Shown here: positions 34,102 to 43,128 of the stretch, in pieces
Numbering within the stretch: the first letter of the stretch is position 1
Layout: the number at the start of each line of letters is the position of its first letter
Source: CAZKUN01 sp964555935
GTDB lineage: Bacteria; Armatimonadota; Zipacnadia; Zipacnadales; VGFC01
Assembly (NCBI GenBank): GCA_964555935.1
Contig: CAZKUN010000006.1
Span: 24,382-88,381 of the forward strand
Reading direction: 5' to 3'
DNA: 64,000 bases
Position numbers and translations under genes: made by a program
Notes under the pieces: generated by a model
What the model saw: the letters and a program-made list of their open reading frames with translations, nothing else
Told to the model about the DNA's origin: nothing
The model's database searches: none

Positions 34102-36066
34102 CTAGCCCCGCCAGAAGCTGAACGTGGGCAGGCCCGTGATGGTGCCAACGACGGTCCAGAGGCCGCCGACGACGAACTCGCCGAGGATGAGGCCGAGGAA
34201 GAACGGGAGCGAGTTGAGGTAGCCCTTGTGGCCGCCGTATCGACTGATGGTGACCTTGAGCGCCCACGCGGCGAAGAGGCTAGAGTAGGTCCAGTGCGCC
34301 GACCACCCGTTGCTGATGGCGTAGCCAAGAGGATGAAGCGGGAGCCATACCAGCCGCGACTGAAGGGCCATCAGCCCAAGCGTGCTCGCCATCCCCCAGG
34401 CGGTCGCTCCGATGGTCTTGACGTCCGGTGTCGTGGGCGCCATCATCCACGTCTCGAGCCGGCCGAATGCCTCCCGCGCATACCCATACGTGCCCCAGCC
34501 CATCATCTTCCGCGAGGCGCCAAGATCGTAGGCGATGTGCAGGTAGGTCCAGAAGTGCGCGATCGCCCCGACGGCAATTGCGATGACCATCGCGATGGCG
34601 ATTCCGCGCGGATTGATGTCGGCGCGGCGACACATCTTGAGCGTCTCCATCTGGTGGGGCATGGGGTGCGAGCGATACGCGCGGTTAAACCAGTAGAGGT
34701 AACTCAGCGCGGCCAGCGCGCGAGGCTGGAAGACTCGGCTCCCGAGCACTGATGTCAGCGTCTGATCCGGTCCCACGAAGTGCAGATCATGCACCGGCGG
34801 GCCAAACTGCGCCCTCATGCGGGTGATGCAGAGCGCGATCAGGAAGTAGAGCACGAAGAACACAATCCCCGCCCAGACAGGCATCCCCGCCTGCACGACA
34901 AAGGCGACAAGGAAGATGAACCCCAGAATCGCCCCCCAGAGGGCTATCAGATAGCTGAATGGCTCGCCCGAATCGAGGTCGCCTTGGCCCTTCCAGGCCA
35001 CCTTGACCACGCTCACCAGGTGGTGGCGCATGGCAAAGAGCGAGAACAGCACAATCGCGAGGTAGCATCCAAGCGCCTGCTCGTCGAGGAACGGCCACTG
35101 ATGTCGCCCAAGCGGCAGCCCAAGCGCATGGGTGGCGACCTTCTCAAGCTTCCAGACCCCAAAAAACAGCCAGAAGCTCATCAACAGTTCGATCGGCAGC
35201 AGATAGCCCAGTCCCACCACGAATGGGAACAGCGTCAGCGGCGTCCAGCCCATCGCGTTCCAGGGGCTGGTCCTGATGAACGTCTTCAGGTTCATGTTTT
35301 GCATGTTCAGCGCGGGCACGATGGGCCAGACCGAGTGCAGCCCATTCATCATGTCATACAGTCCCGCGACAGCGAACCCAATCCACATCATCCGCTGGGT
35401 GAAGATGCTGCCCTTCGGGTTAGTGACCTCAAAGGGCAGAAGCGCGATGGGATATGTCAGTCGCTCGTGATCCATCCACCGGCGCCGGATCAGCACGTTC
35501 AGACAGAGCATCACGAAGGTCAGCACGATGATGAACGCCACCCAGAGAAGGGCGGGGCCGACCCACGCCTCGATGACGCCCTGCTGATAGAAGGTCGTGC
35601 CGCCCTCGTAGAAGCCCCCGATGGCGTCCATATCCTTGACGATCCACCGATCCGGAAGCTGGCGGAAGAAGAGCTGCTCCCACTTGTTCTCGGGGGTGGC
35701 GTGCCAGTAGGCATATGGCATCAGGCATATCAGCGGCTTCATCATGTCGATGGAGCAGAGACACGTCACGAGCGAGAGCATGATGTAGACGGTGATCAGC
35801 TCGGCTCGAGTGATCGCGTATTTGGGGAAGTACCGACGCAGAGGGACGTTCAGCCCCACGAGCAGGGCGACGGTGAGGAGCACGTTGAAGAACAGGCTGA
35901 TGGTGCTCGCGAATCCCGTCCCGCGAACGATCTCCAGGTGGATCAGCCAGTACGTGTGGAGCGGAGCCAGCACCACCGACAGCAAAACCGCCCGCCAAAT
36001 CCTGGGCGGGCGCGCGCTTTCGGGGCCGACTGTTGTCTCCTGCACTGCAGCCATGGGGCCTGTCAT
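34102..36066 (-). CDS. Large integral membrane protein (DUF6785/DUF6784-type)
   Basis: A 654-residue protein with about 12-14 membrane helices. It has conserved-looking cytosolic and periplasmic stretches such as GLNVPLRRYFPKYAITRAEL, RRRWMDHERLTYPIALLPFEV and MRAQFGPPVHDLHFVGPDQ. These features match a membrane family common in Planctomycetota and Armatimonadota genomes whose function is not known. A second ATG four codons later is possible and neither has a clear ribosome site. It lies 24 bases after the subtilase stop on the same strand. A transporter role is a guess from topology. Confidence 0.72.
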   Translation of the reverse strand: MTGPMAAVQETTVGPESARPPRIWRAVLLSVVLAPLHTYWLIHLEIVRGTGFASTISLFFNVLLTVALLVGLNVPLRRYFPKYAITRAELITVYIMLSLVTCLCSIDMMKPLICLMPYAYWHATPENKWEQLFFRQLPDRWIVKDMDAIGGFYEGGTTFYQQGVIEAWVGPALLWVAFIIVLTFVMLCLNVLIRRRWMDHERLTYPIALLPFEVTNPKGSIFTQRMMWIGFAVAGLYDMMNGLHSVWPIVPALNMQNMNLKTFIRTSPWNAMGWTPLTLFPFVVGLGYLLPIELLMSFWLFFGVWKLEKVATHALGLPLGRHQWPFLDEQALGCYLAIVLFSLFAMRHHLVSVVKVAWKGQGDLDSGEPFSYLIALWGAILGFIFLVAFVVQAGMPVWAGIVFFVLYFLIALCITRMRAQFGPPVHDLHFVGPDQTLTSVLGSRVFQPRALAALSYLYWFNRAYRSHPMPHQMETLKMCRRADINPRGIAIAMVIAIAVGAIAHFWTYLHIAYDLGASRKMMGWGTYGYAREAFGRLETWMMAPTTPDVKTIGATAWGMASTLGLMALQSRLVWLPLHPLGYAISNGWSAHWTYSSLFAAWALKVTISRYGGHKGYLNSLPFFLGLILGEFVVGGLWTVVGTITGLPTFSFWRG

Positions 36067-36090
36067 TTCGCTGCGAAGGCGCGAAATCCT

Positions 36091-39000
36091 CTACCGATGC
36101 AGCGGTATGACCCGACGATCGATGGAGCCGTCATCCGACGCGAGGGAGACGTCAAGAACGTACGTGCCGGGCGGAGCGATCGTCCCGTTGGAGGACCGAC
36201 CGTCCCAGACCAGCGTGTTCAATCCGCGCGTCACGGGCATGTCGCGCGCGAGGCGGCGCACTTCGCGACCGGCGATGTTGAGCACGCGAACCGTCGCGCT
36301 GCCGTGGCCCGCCGCGTTCAACCGGATCTCCGTCATCCCGTTGCCGGCTGTGAGGGCCGTTACGGAGGCGATCAACGCGGTTCCTCCGTCGGCGGCTACG
36401 GTCGGCACCGGCTGCCATGCGGTCGCGGGGCCGGTCGCGTCAAGGGCGCCATCATCGGCGATGACGCGACACTCGTAATCAGCCTCCGGGAGCTTCCGGG
36501 AGCCGGAGTAGATGATGCCCGCCGCCGGACTGGCTGACTCGGCCTTCAGGTTGAACGAGACGGTCGCCTCGCCGCCAGTGGCTCGCGGTCGCAGTTGGAC
36601 CCGCACGCGTCGCGCGGGGACGCCATCCGCATGGGAGTAGAGTACGCGAAAGCCGAACCGCGTCATGCCCGCCGTTCCGCCGTCAGGCTCCACCGGATCC
36701 GCGTCGTAGCCCGGCTCTGTCAGGAACGTCAGCCTGGGTCCGTGGCTGGTCCGGATTGACACGCGGTAGGGCCCGATGCGGTTCGCGTGCTCGGTCACGC
36801 GAATCGAGTAGACGCCCGTTTCATCCGGGGTGAACGTAATGCGCGAGAACGTGCCGTCTCCCCCATCGTCATCCACACCGATCTCGCCGCCGCAGTCCCC
36901 GTCAAAGAGCTGCACCACCGTATCCGGGGTCTGCGGCCTCCCATCGGGGTCCTGCTTCTCGGCGGGCACGGCCCAGCCCGGGGCGGCGTGAGTCTCAATG
37001 GTATGCGTGACGCCGACCGTCGCGGCGAAGTCTATCCAATCCTCATCGCCCGGTACGCCGAAATCGCGCTCATGCATGCTGCCGTCGGTCTGGCCGGGCG
37101 CCGCCTGCTCGCACCAGTTGTCGGGCTCGGCCGGGCCATTGTTGATGAGAGGCACGAGCGTCAGGATGTACTCGCCTAGGTCCGTGCCTGGCTGCGGGTC
37201 GATCTCAAACGAGTACCTGCCGCTCGCCGGACACTCCCACTCGATCTGCGAGAACGGCCCGGCCACGTGGTTCTCGTCGAAGGCGATTGGCGGCCCGCAG
37301 TCTGGGGCGTGGAGACGCAGCCGCGTATGGGCGATTGGCTGCGAGCCGAGCGCTTCCGTCCGGATGCGGTACCTCATCCCGCCCGTCGCGTCGAAGCGGA
37401 ACCAGTCGACGTCGCGCTTCTCCTCGAACGCCCTCTCATGGGCGAAGCCATCCGGCACGATCAGCAGCGCGTCCCCGCACGAATCGTCCGGCTCGCCGCG
37501 TGATCCCCACCCCGTCGGGATGCGCAAGCGCGAGTCCCAGGCGCCCTCGCTGGTAACGACGTTGAACGTGAGTCGAGGTTGGATGTCGGAACTCACGTTG
37601 CGACCCACTTCCAGGACATACGGCGCGATCGACCAGACGGTCTGCCCCGGCTCAATGTTGGGGAAATCAGCGGAGCTGGTGGGGAGCCGGATGCCCGTCT
37701 TCATCGCGGACACCGATGCTGACACGCCGGTGACTGTCAGCGGCCCCTCGTTCGTCAGGGCGATTAGCAGCTCGCCCGTCTCTCCCGGCTCGACGCGGCC
37801 GTTGCCATTACCCATGCTGGGCGGAATCGCGTCATCATCCGCGCGCGCGACGGTCGCCGTGACGGGCCCGAACTCACCAGCGCCAAATTCCCTCACTCGA
37901 AACTCGTACGGTCCCGTCCAGCCCCGCGCGGGCGTTACCACGGCTGCGTACCGTCCGTCGGCCGGACACGTCCAGTAAACGCGCGCTGCCTTCTTGAGAC
38001 CACCGTTGTCATCGCTCGCGAGTTCCCGGCCGCACGAGGTGTCTCTGATCGACAGGAACGTGTTCGGCGAGCTGCCCAGCCGAGGTCGCGTCGCCACGTT
38101 GTACGTCACGCCTCGCGTCGCGTCGAATGCAAACCAGTCCTGGTCCGAGGGGCCGCCGATCTCTCTGGCGTATCGGGCGCCAAGGGCTGCGGGGAAGGCG
38201 TCCTCGCACGTGCCATCGGGCTCGCCCAACGCGCCCCAACCCACGGGCAAGGTCAGGCGCGTCTCCTGCCACGGGCCGCCATTGGTGGCCGTGATGTCGA
38301 GCGTGAGCGGAACGCGAAAGCCCTCGGGGATCGACGCGTCGACGCTCAGCTCGAAGGCCTGGCGCGGGTCGCCGATCTGGCCGGGCGCGATGTCGCCGTA
38401 TGCGGCCGACGCGCGCGTCACCACGACCCGCGCGTCGCCGCTGGTAACGCGACAGGTCACGCCCTCGGCCGTGGCGAGCCCGGCGTTGCGCAGGGCGATG
38501 CTGACACGCACGTCTTCCCCTGGATCGGCGCGTCCGTTCACCTCGGCGACCGCGTCATCGACTGTCAGTCCGTCGGCCGTGATCGGCCCAGGCCCATCCG
38601 CGCCCAAAGCCGCCGCCACCGTCAACCGTCCGGCGCCAAGCTTCCCGACGAAGCCTGGGTTGCTGGGGTGGATATCAGCCGCCGTCGATTTCAGGACGCG
38701 CGTCACGGCATCTGGCCCAATCCGCCCGTGCTGCGCGATGACCAGCGCCGCCGCTCCGGCGACGTGCGGCGTCGCTTGCGATGTGCCGGAGAGTCGCTGA
38801 TACGATGCGCCAGGCCAGTACGTGCTGCGGACATTCGCGCCGGGGGCGGCTATGTCGATGAAGCTGAAGGCGCTGCCGTAATTCGAACTCGGCCTCTTCT
38901 CGTTACTGCAATTCGCCGCCGCGACGCCGATGACGCGATTCTGTCGACCGGGCGCATCGCCATCATTGCAGATGGGCGTTACCCATGACGCCGGGTCGGT

Positions 39001-39921
39001 TGTGATCTCTCTCGCGCTATTGCCGGCCGCCGCGCAAACAACCACGCCGCGCTCGTAGGCGTAGTCGACCGCAGGCTGGAACGCCGGCGAGTAAGGCCCC
39101 TCAATGCTGAGATTGATCACCGCGACGCCTTGGTCGGTCGCGTATTGCATCGCGCGTGCCAAGTCGCTCAGATAACCGACGCCTCGGTCGTCCAGAGCGC
39201 GCACCGGCAGGAACGTGCAGTCCCAGGCCACCCCCGCGATGCCGAGTTGGTTATCCGTCGCCGCGCAGGCGATCCCCGCGACATGCGTCCCGTGCGGGTG
39301 CCCGCGTCCATCCCCTCGGTCAGCGTGGGGATCGTTGTCGCCGTCGACGAAATCCCATCCACGGAAGTCGTCGATCAGCCCGTTGCCATCGTTATCCAGC
39401 CCGTCCGGCGGGTCGCCTGCGTTTCGCGCGAGATTCGGGGCAAGATCGGGGTGATCGTACGCCACGCCGCTATCGATGATGGCGATTGTCACGTCTGCCC
39501 GGCCCTGCTGGACCGTCCACGCGGCCTGGCAGCGAATCGTCCTGAGGGCGCACTGCTTGTCCCAGAGCGTGTCGTTAGGCGTCACCGCGGCGCGGATTAC
39601 GTAGTCCGGATCAGCCGCGACAATGCCAGGACGCCCCCTCAACACGACCAGCGCCTGATCTACCGTGATGCCCGGCGTTAGCCGCGCGATCGCCAACGAG
39701 CCGCCTAGCAGTGGTTGGATACCGGCAACCTCGTCGATCTCCGCCATGGAGACGTCGGCGCCCGTTGCCAGCCGGATCAGCACTCGATCGCCCGCTGCCG
39801 GCACGGGCGCGAGGCCTGGGGCGGGGGCGACCATAGCGTCATCGGCGCGCGCAAAGGCTCCGGCCACCAGCAGGCAGGCGACCGCACCCCACCGACGCGG
39901 GATGGAACGATATGCATTCAT
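36091..39921 (-). CDS. Secreted subtilisin-like serine protease with multidomain C terminus
   Basis: A 1276-residue exported protease (signal to about A25). A fervidolysin-type propeptide (about 45-110) precedes the S8 domain (about 140-430), whose triad is D150 (IIDSGVAYDHPDL), H210 (HPHGTHVAG) and S381 (GTSQATPHVAG), with N301 as oxyanion residue. After it come CARDB-like beta domains, pre-peptidase C-terminal-type domains repeated about five times (QDWFAFDATRGVTYNV, VDWFRFDATGGMRYRI, EDWIDFAATVGVTHTI), and a final FlgD-like Ig repeat (NTLVWDGRSSNGTIAPPGTY), a typical surface-anchoring or export tail. All catalytic residues are present. Likely an extracellular scavenging protease. Confidence 0.9.
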   Translation of the reverse strand: MNAYRSIPRRWGAVACLLVAGAFARADDAMVAPAPGLAPVPAAGDRVLIRLATGADVSMAEIDEVAGIQPLLGGSLAIARLTPGITVDQALVVLRGRPGIVAADPDYVIRAAVTPNDTLWDKQCALRTIRCQAAWTVQQGRADVTIAIIDSGVAYDHPDLAPNLARNAGDPPDGLDNDGNGLIDDFRGWDFVDGDNDPHADRGDGRGHPHGTHVAGIACAATDNQLGIAGVAWDCTFLPVRALDDRGVGYLSDLARAMQYATDQGVAVINLSIEGPYSPAFQPAVDYAYERGVVVCAAAGNSAREITTDPASWVTPICNDGDAPGRQNRVIGVAAANCSNEKRPSSNYGSAFSFIDIAAPGANVRSTYWPGASYQRLSGTSQATPHVAGAAALVIAQHGRIGPDAVTRVLKSTAADIHPSNPGFVGKLGAGRLTVAAALGADGPGPITADGLTVDDAVAEVNGRADPGEDVRVSIALRNAGLATAEGVTCRVTSGDARVVVTRASAAYGDIAPGQIGDPRQAFELSVDASIPEGFRVPLTLDITATNGGPWQETRLTLPVGWGALGEPDGTCEDAFPAALGARYAREIGGPSDQDWFAFDATRGVTYNVATRPRLGSSPNTFLSIRDTSCGRELASDDNGGLKKAARVYWTCPADGRYAAVVTPARGWTGPYEFRVREFGAGEFGPVTATVARADDDAIPPSMGNGNGRVEPGETGELLIALTNEGPLTVTGVSASVSAMKTGIRLPTSSADFPNIEPGQTVWSIAPYVLEVGRNVSSDIQPRLTFNVVTSEGAWDSRLRIPTGWGSRGEPDDSCGDALLIVPDGFAHERAFEEKRDVDWFRFDATGGMRYRIRTEALGSQPIAHTRLRLHAPDCGPPIAFDENHVAGPFSQIEWECPASGRYSFEIDPQPGTDLGEYILTLVPLINNGPAEPDNWCEQAAPGQTDGSMHERDFGVPGDEDWIDFAATVGVTHTIETHAAPGWAVPAEKQDPDGRPQTPDTVVQLFDGDCGGEIGVDDDGGDGTFSRITFTPDETGVYSIRVTEHANRIGPYRVSIRTSHGPRLTFLTEPGYDADPVEPDGGTAGMTRFGFRVLYSHADGVPARRVRVQLRPRATGGEATVSFNLKAESASPAAGIIYSGSRKLPEADYECRVIADDGALDATGPATAWQPVPTVAADGGTALIASVTALTAGNGMTEIRLNAAGHGSATVRVLNIAGREVRRLARDMPVTRGLNTLVWDGRSSNGTIAPPGTYVLDVSLASDDGSIDRRVIPLHR

Positions 39922-40070
39922 TGGGGTCTCACACTGTTAGATGGTCCCACCTGGGGTGAAAGTTTCAGGGGGCGGTTCGGCCCGGCATGTGGCGAGAGGA
40001 TTCCGCTCCCCTGCAGTGAACTGATGAGGTGGCAGACAGGGCGACCCAGTAGCGGGCCGCCGGAAGGTCG

Positions 40071-41393
40071 GTGACACAGTTGTCTCGATACCACCGCGCG
40101 CTCCTCGCGTTGGCGATTCTACTGTCCAGTTCCACCATGGTGTCTGCAGCCGGGGTGAAATGGCTCCCCGGCCAGCCCGCGCGCCAGTCCTGGGAAGTCG
40201 CTCTCAATCGCGCCGAGCGCACCCGCGAACCGATCATGGCCTTCTGCTTTGAGGACGGCCGCCAGCTCACGATGATGATGGATGCGCAGTCATTCGCCGA
40301 CCCCGAGGTCGGGAAGACATCCGAGGACTTCCTCTGCGTCCGCATGGACGTGTTGGCTATTGAGAGTCGCCCGTTCCTGGACATGTATGATGTGGGACGC
40401 AAGCGCACGATAGCCGATGGCGAAGACGGGCCACATGTGATCCGACACCAGACTTTCCCGGTCACGCTCTTCCTGACACCGGACGGAGGCCTCGCGCACA
40501 TCGTCTATGGCTACGTGATCCCGAGCGACCTGGTCACGATCATGTCTGAGGCGATGGAGATCGTCGATCTGCTTGGTAAACTCGGCGAGGACCCCAAGGA
40601 TGTGCCGTCGCTGATGCGGCTTGGGCAGATGTATGTTGAGTTGCAGCGCTACGCGGCCGGCCGCGAGGCGCTTGAGTTGGCCCGTGGTCTTGACACGGAC
40701 GGTACGCATCGCGCGGCGGAGCTGGCGCTGCTGGATCTGGCGCTGACGTACATGGCGGCCGAGGATGCCGCCACGGCGACCGCTCTCATCACTCAGCACG
40801 CGGAGGCGTTCCCCAACAGCGAGCTGCGCTGCAAGGCCCAATACCTGATGGGCGGCGCCAGGCTGACCGCGGCGCACCAGGCAGAGCAACTGGCCGATAC
40901 GCTGGCCGACGATGGCGACGCGGAGGGCGCGGACGTCGCGCGGCGTCGCGCCGGTACGAACCGCAAGGAAGCCATCGATGCGTGGGCGTGGTTCGAGGGC
41001 GAACACGCCAAGTGCCCGACCGACGAAAACGACTGGGAGCTATTCTCGCTCAGCGCGCTCTTTGAACTCCGCGCGCGAGACGCTTACGCGCCGCTGGAGC
41101 CTCGCATCGAAGCGCTGATGGAGGCCAAGGACTATAGCGGCGCGATCTCCGAGCTGCGAGGCTTCGTGGCGCTCAAGGAATACAAGGGGACCGAGGCGTC
41201 GTGCGGCGCCGATTACCTGATCGGCGAGTGCCTGATGCTCGCTGGGAAGCGCGAGCAGGCGTTGGCGCAGTGGCGGAACATCATGAACCGCAAGCCCGCC
41301 GAGAGCGCGGAGAAAGTCGGCGATCCGTGCGGGACGCCCGCGTGGCGAGCCATCGCCATGCAGGCCATCCAGGGCGCGGGGGCGGAGCAGTAA
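40071..41393 (+). CDS. Secreted thioredoxin-fold protein lacking CxxC, with TPR repeats
   Basis: A 440-residue exported protein (signal to about SAA, residue 27). Residues about 35-160 read like a thioredoxin_7 domain (W..ALNRAERTREPIMAFCFED, then QTFPVTLFLTPDG with the cis-Pro). The active-site pair is absent: the single Cys in MAFCFEDGRQ stands where WCxxC would be. TPR-type helices follow (about 185-400), including AELALLDLALTYMAAEDAATAT. The GTG start has GGAAGG 3-4 bases upstream; a TTG three codons on is an alternative. Function unknown; protein binding in the envelope is likely. Confidence 0.65.
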   Translation: MTQLSRYHRALLALAILLSSSTMVSAAGVKWLPGQPARQSWEVALNRAERTREPIMAFCFEDGRQLTMMMDAQSFADPEVGKTSEDFLCVRMDVLAIESRPFLDMYDVGRKRTIADGEDGPHVIRHQTFPVTLFLTPDGGLAHIVYGYVIPSDLVTIMSEAMEIVDLLGKLGEDPKDVPSLMRLGQMYVELQRYAAGREALELARGLDTDGTHRAAELALLDLALTYMAAEDAATATALITQHAEAFPNSELRCKAQYLMGGARLTAAHQAEQLADTLADDGDAEGADVARRRAGTNRKEAIDAWAWFEGEHAKCPTDENDWELFSLSALFELRARDAYAPLEPRIEALMEAKDYSGAISELRGFVALKEYKGTEASCGADYLIGECLMLAGKREQALAQWRNIMNRKPAESAEKVGDPCGTPAWRAIAMQAIQGAGAEQ

Positions 41394-41403
41394 CGACATC
41401 GCG

Positions 41404-41862
41404 TCAGTCTGCACCCACGCCGCACTGCAGCAGCCCAAAACCGGTCGCCTCGTCCGGCATCCGAGCGACGTCGAGGCCCGTGATCTCAACGAGGATGATC
41501 TCCAGGATGTGCCACGTCACGATTCCCTCACGAATGCACCCGCTCACCGCACCATCACCGCGCCCGAAAGTCGCGTGCATGTGAAGCATCGGCTGGCCCG
41601 TCTCATCGGGGAAGAGCGTGCCGACAGCCGCCGCCTCATGAACGCCGCGCAGCACGCTGACCATCGGCGCGGGCGGGAGCGTCTCGCCGTCCTCCGGACC
41701 GACGACGAACTTGCTGCCCTCATCCGCGCCCCCCACCATGATCGCCAACCCGGACTGAACGCCTTGCTCGCGAGCCAGATCCTCGAGGCTCTGAGGCATC
41801 GGGTCACCGTGCTCCAGCCGGATGGCGAACACGCGACCGACCGTACCTTCGCTGTATTGCAT
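41404..41862 (-). CDS. PPC (DUF296/PCC) domain protein
   Basis: A 152-residue protein made of one plant-and-prokaryote-conserved domain: RVFAIRLEHGDPMPQSLEDLAREQGVQ... at the N terminus and PMLHMHATFGRGD with the conserved His residues further on. Bacterial members form trimers and some bind DNA or metal, though their function is poorly known. The ATG at 41862 has GAAGGGAT upstream; the frame is open a further 21 codons. It follows the UroD-like gene by 21 bases and is likely in its operon. Confidence 0.82.
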   Translation of the reverse strand: MQYSEGTVGRVFAIRLEHGDPMPQSLEDLAREQGVQSGLAIMVGGADEGSKFVVGPEDGETLPPAPMVSVLRGVHEAAAVGTLFPDETGQPMLHMHATFGRGDGAVSGCIREGIVTWHILEIILVEITGLDVARMPDEATGFGLLQCGVGAD

Positions 41863-41882
41863 TGCTGCTATCCCTTCGGCGA

Positions 41883-43118
41883 TCACGCCTCGCGCGTCGC
41901 TTCCTCCATCGCTATCTTCGTCCACTCGTCGAAACGCTCAGGCTGGTGGTTGCAGGTGTGGGTGTCTTTGATGATGATCTCAAGCACGCAATCGCTCGCC
42001 CTTGCTATGTCAACCGTCTCGCGGATGTCTTCGCGAACCCACGCCGCATCGAACTCAACGCCCGCGAGGGTGGCCGGGTTCGGCTTCCACGAGAAGATGC
42101 ACTGGTTCCCAAGCTTCTCCGCGCTAATCGCCTTGTCGGTCCACGGGCTGATCGAGACGCGCCGCAGATTCGGAACTCGCGCCAGCAGCGTGTCGAGGTG
42201 GTCGTGTAGCGGCTCGCAGCATCCGTAGCAATTCAGCCCGAAACGCTCCAGCACGGGAAGCTGGTATTCCAGCACGAACTCCTCGTGCATCGCCGGCGAG
42301 ACCTCGCTCATCGTCTGCGCGGTCCCGAAACCCCACATGTCTTTCAGCCGCACCGCGCCGTCGAAGTCATCCTGTGGGAGTTGGTCGGTGTACCCGATCC
42401 CACCCGAGCCGACGTAGTCGTTCCCGTTGTTGCAGGAGAGCACGCCGAGTTGCTCCAGTTGGTTGAGGTACGTGACCTTGCCCTCGCTCATCCTGCGCAT
42501 CCCCTCGTGGAGGAGATCGGGGCTGTCGACCATGTCCAGGAATGTCTGAGTGATGCCGCGCAGGTATGTCCACTCGTCGATGAGATTCAGCGCCCATCCC
42601 AGGCCGCCGTGGAGCTTCACGTCGAGAATGTCGCCGAACAGCTCCTGGTAATGCGCGAGGTTGCGCTGGGTCGCGTCGTCGTCGTAAGAGACCTCTGGCG
42701 TCTGAATCTTCTCGAGATCGTCCATCGTCTGGATCGGCGACTCCCAAACATACGCGCCACGCGCCTCATCCGGTCTCACGTATTCCGGCCCGAGGCCCCA
42801 TCCCGTGTTGTGGACGACCCTTCCAACACGAAACTCGTTGTCACACGGCTGGTCGTGATGAAAGCGCTCCGCCGCGTAGATCCTCACGCGCAGACCATGC
42901 TCCAACCCTCGCGCGTCATCATCCTCACACTGAAGCGTGTCGTGTGGAATCAGCTCGAGCCACGCGCCCTCAGGCGAGCAGTAGACCAGCGGCCGATGTG
43001 GCTCAAGCGCGTTCTGCGCTCGCCACCGGCCCGGGCGGGCTTGCTGTTCGTCCGTCGCCGCGATCTCGACGACTTGTTTCGCCAGGTCTCTGATGATCGT
43101 CCGGTCGTTGTCGGTCAC
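41883..43118 (-). CDS. UroD-fold protein (uroporphyrinogen decarboxylase-like), probable methyltransferase family
   Basis: A 411-residue protein of the URO-D superfamily branch found in anaerobes and related to corrinoid methyltransferases rather than heme synthesis. It has NCYGCCEPLHDHLDTL near residue 285, whose His and Cys may bind zinc or substrate, and VSISPWTDKAISAEKLG after it. The GTG at 43118 has AGGAG 7 bases upstream. It sits between the GT4 gene (10-base gap) and the PPC gene. No corrinoid protein is adjacent, so the substrate is unknown. Confidence 0.72.
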   Translation of the reverse strand: MTDNDRTIIRDLAKQVVEIAATDEQQARPGRWRAQNALEPHRPLVYCSPEGAWLELIPHDTLQCEDDDARGLEHGLRVRIYAAERFHHDQPCDNEFRVGRVVHNTGWGLGPEYVRPDEARGAYVWESPIQTMDDLEKIQTPEVSYDDDATQRNLAHYQELFGDILDVKLHGGLGWALNLIDEWTYLRGITQTFLDMVDSPDLLHEGMRRMSEGKVTYLNQLEQLGVLSCNNGNDYVGSGGIGYTDQLPQDDFDGAVRLKDMWGFGTAQTMSEVSPAMHEEFVLEYQLPVLERFGLNCYGCCEPLHDHLDTLLARVPNLRRVSISPWTDKAISAEKLGNQCIFSWKPNPATLAGVEFDAAWVREDIRETVDIARASDCVLEIIIKDTHTCNHQPERFDEWTKIAMEEATREA

Positions 43119-43128
43119 TAGACAGCTC

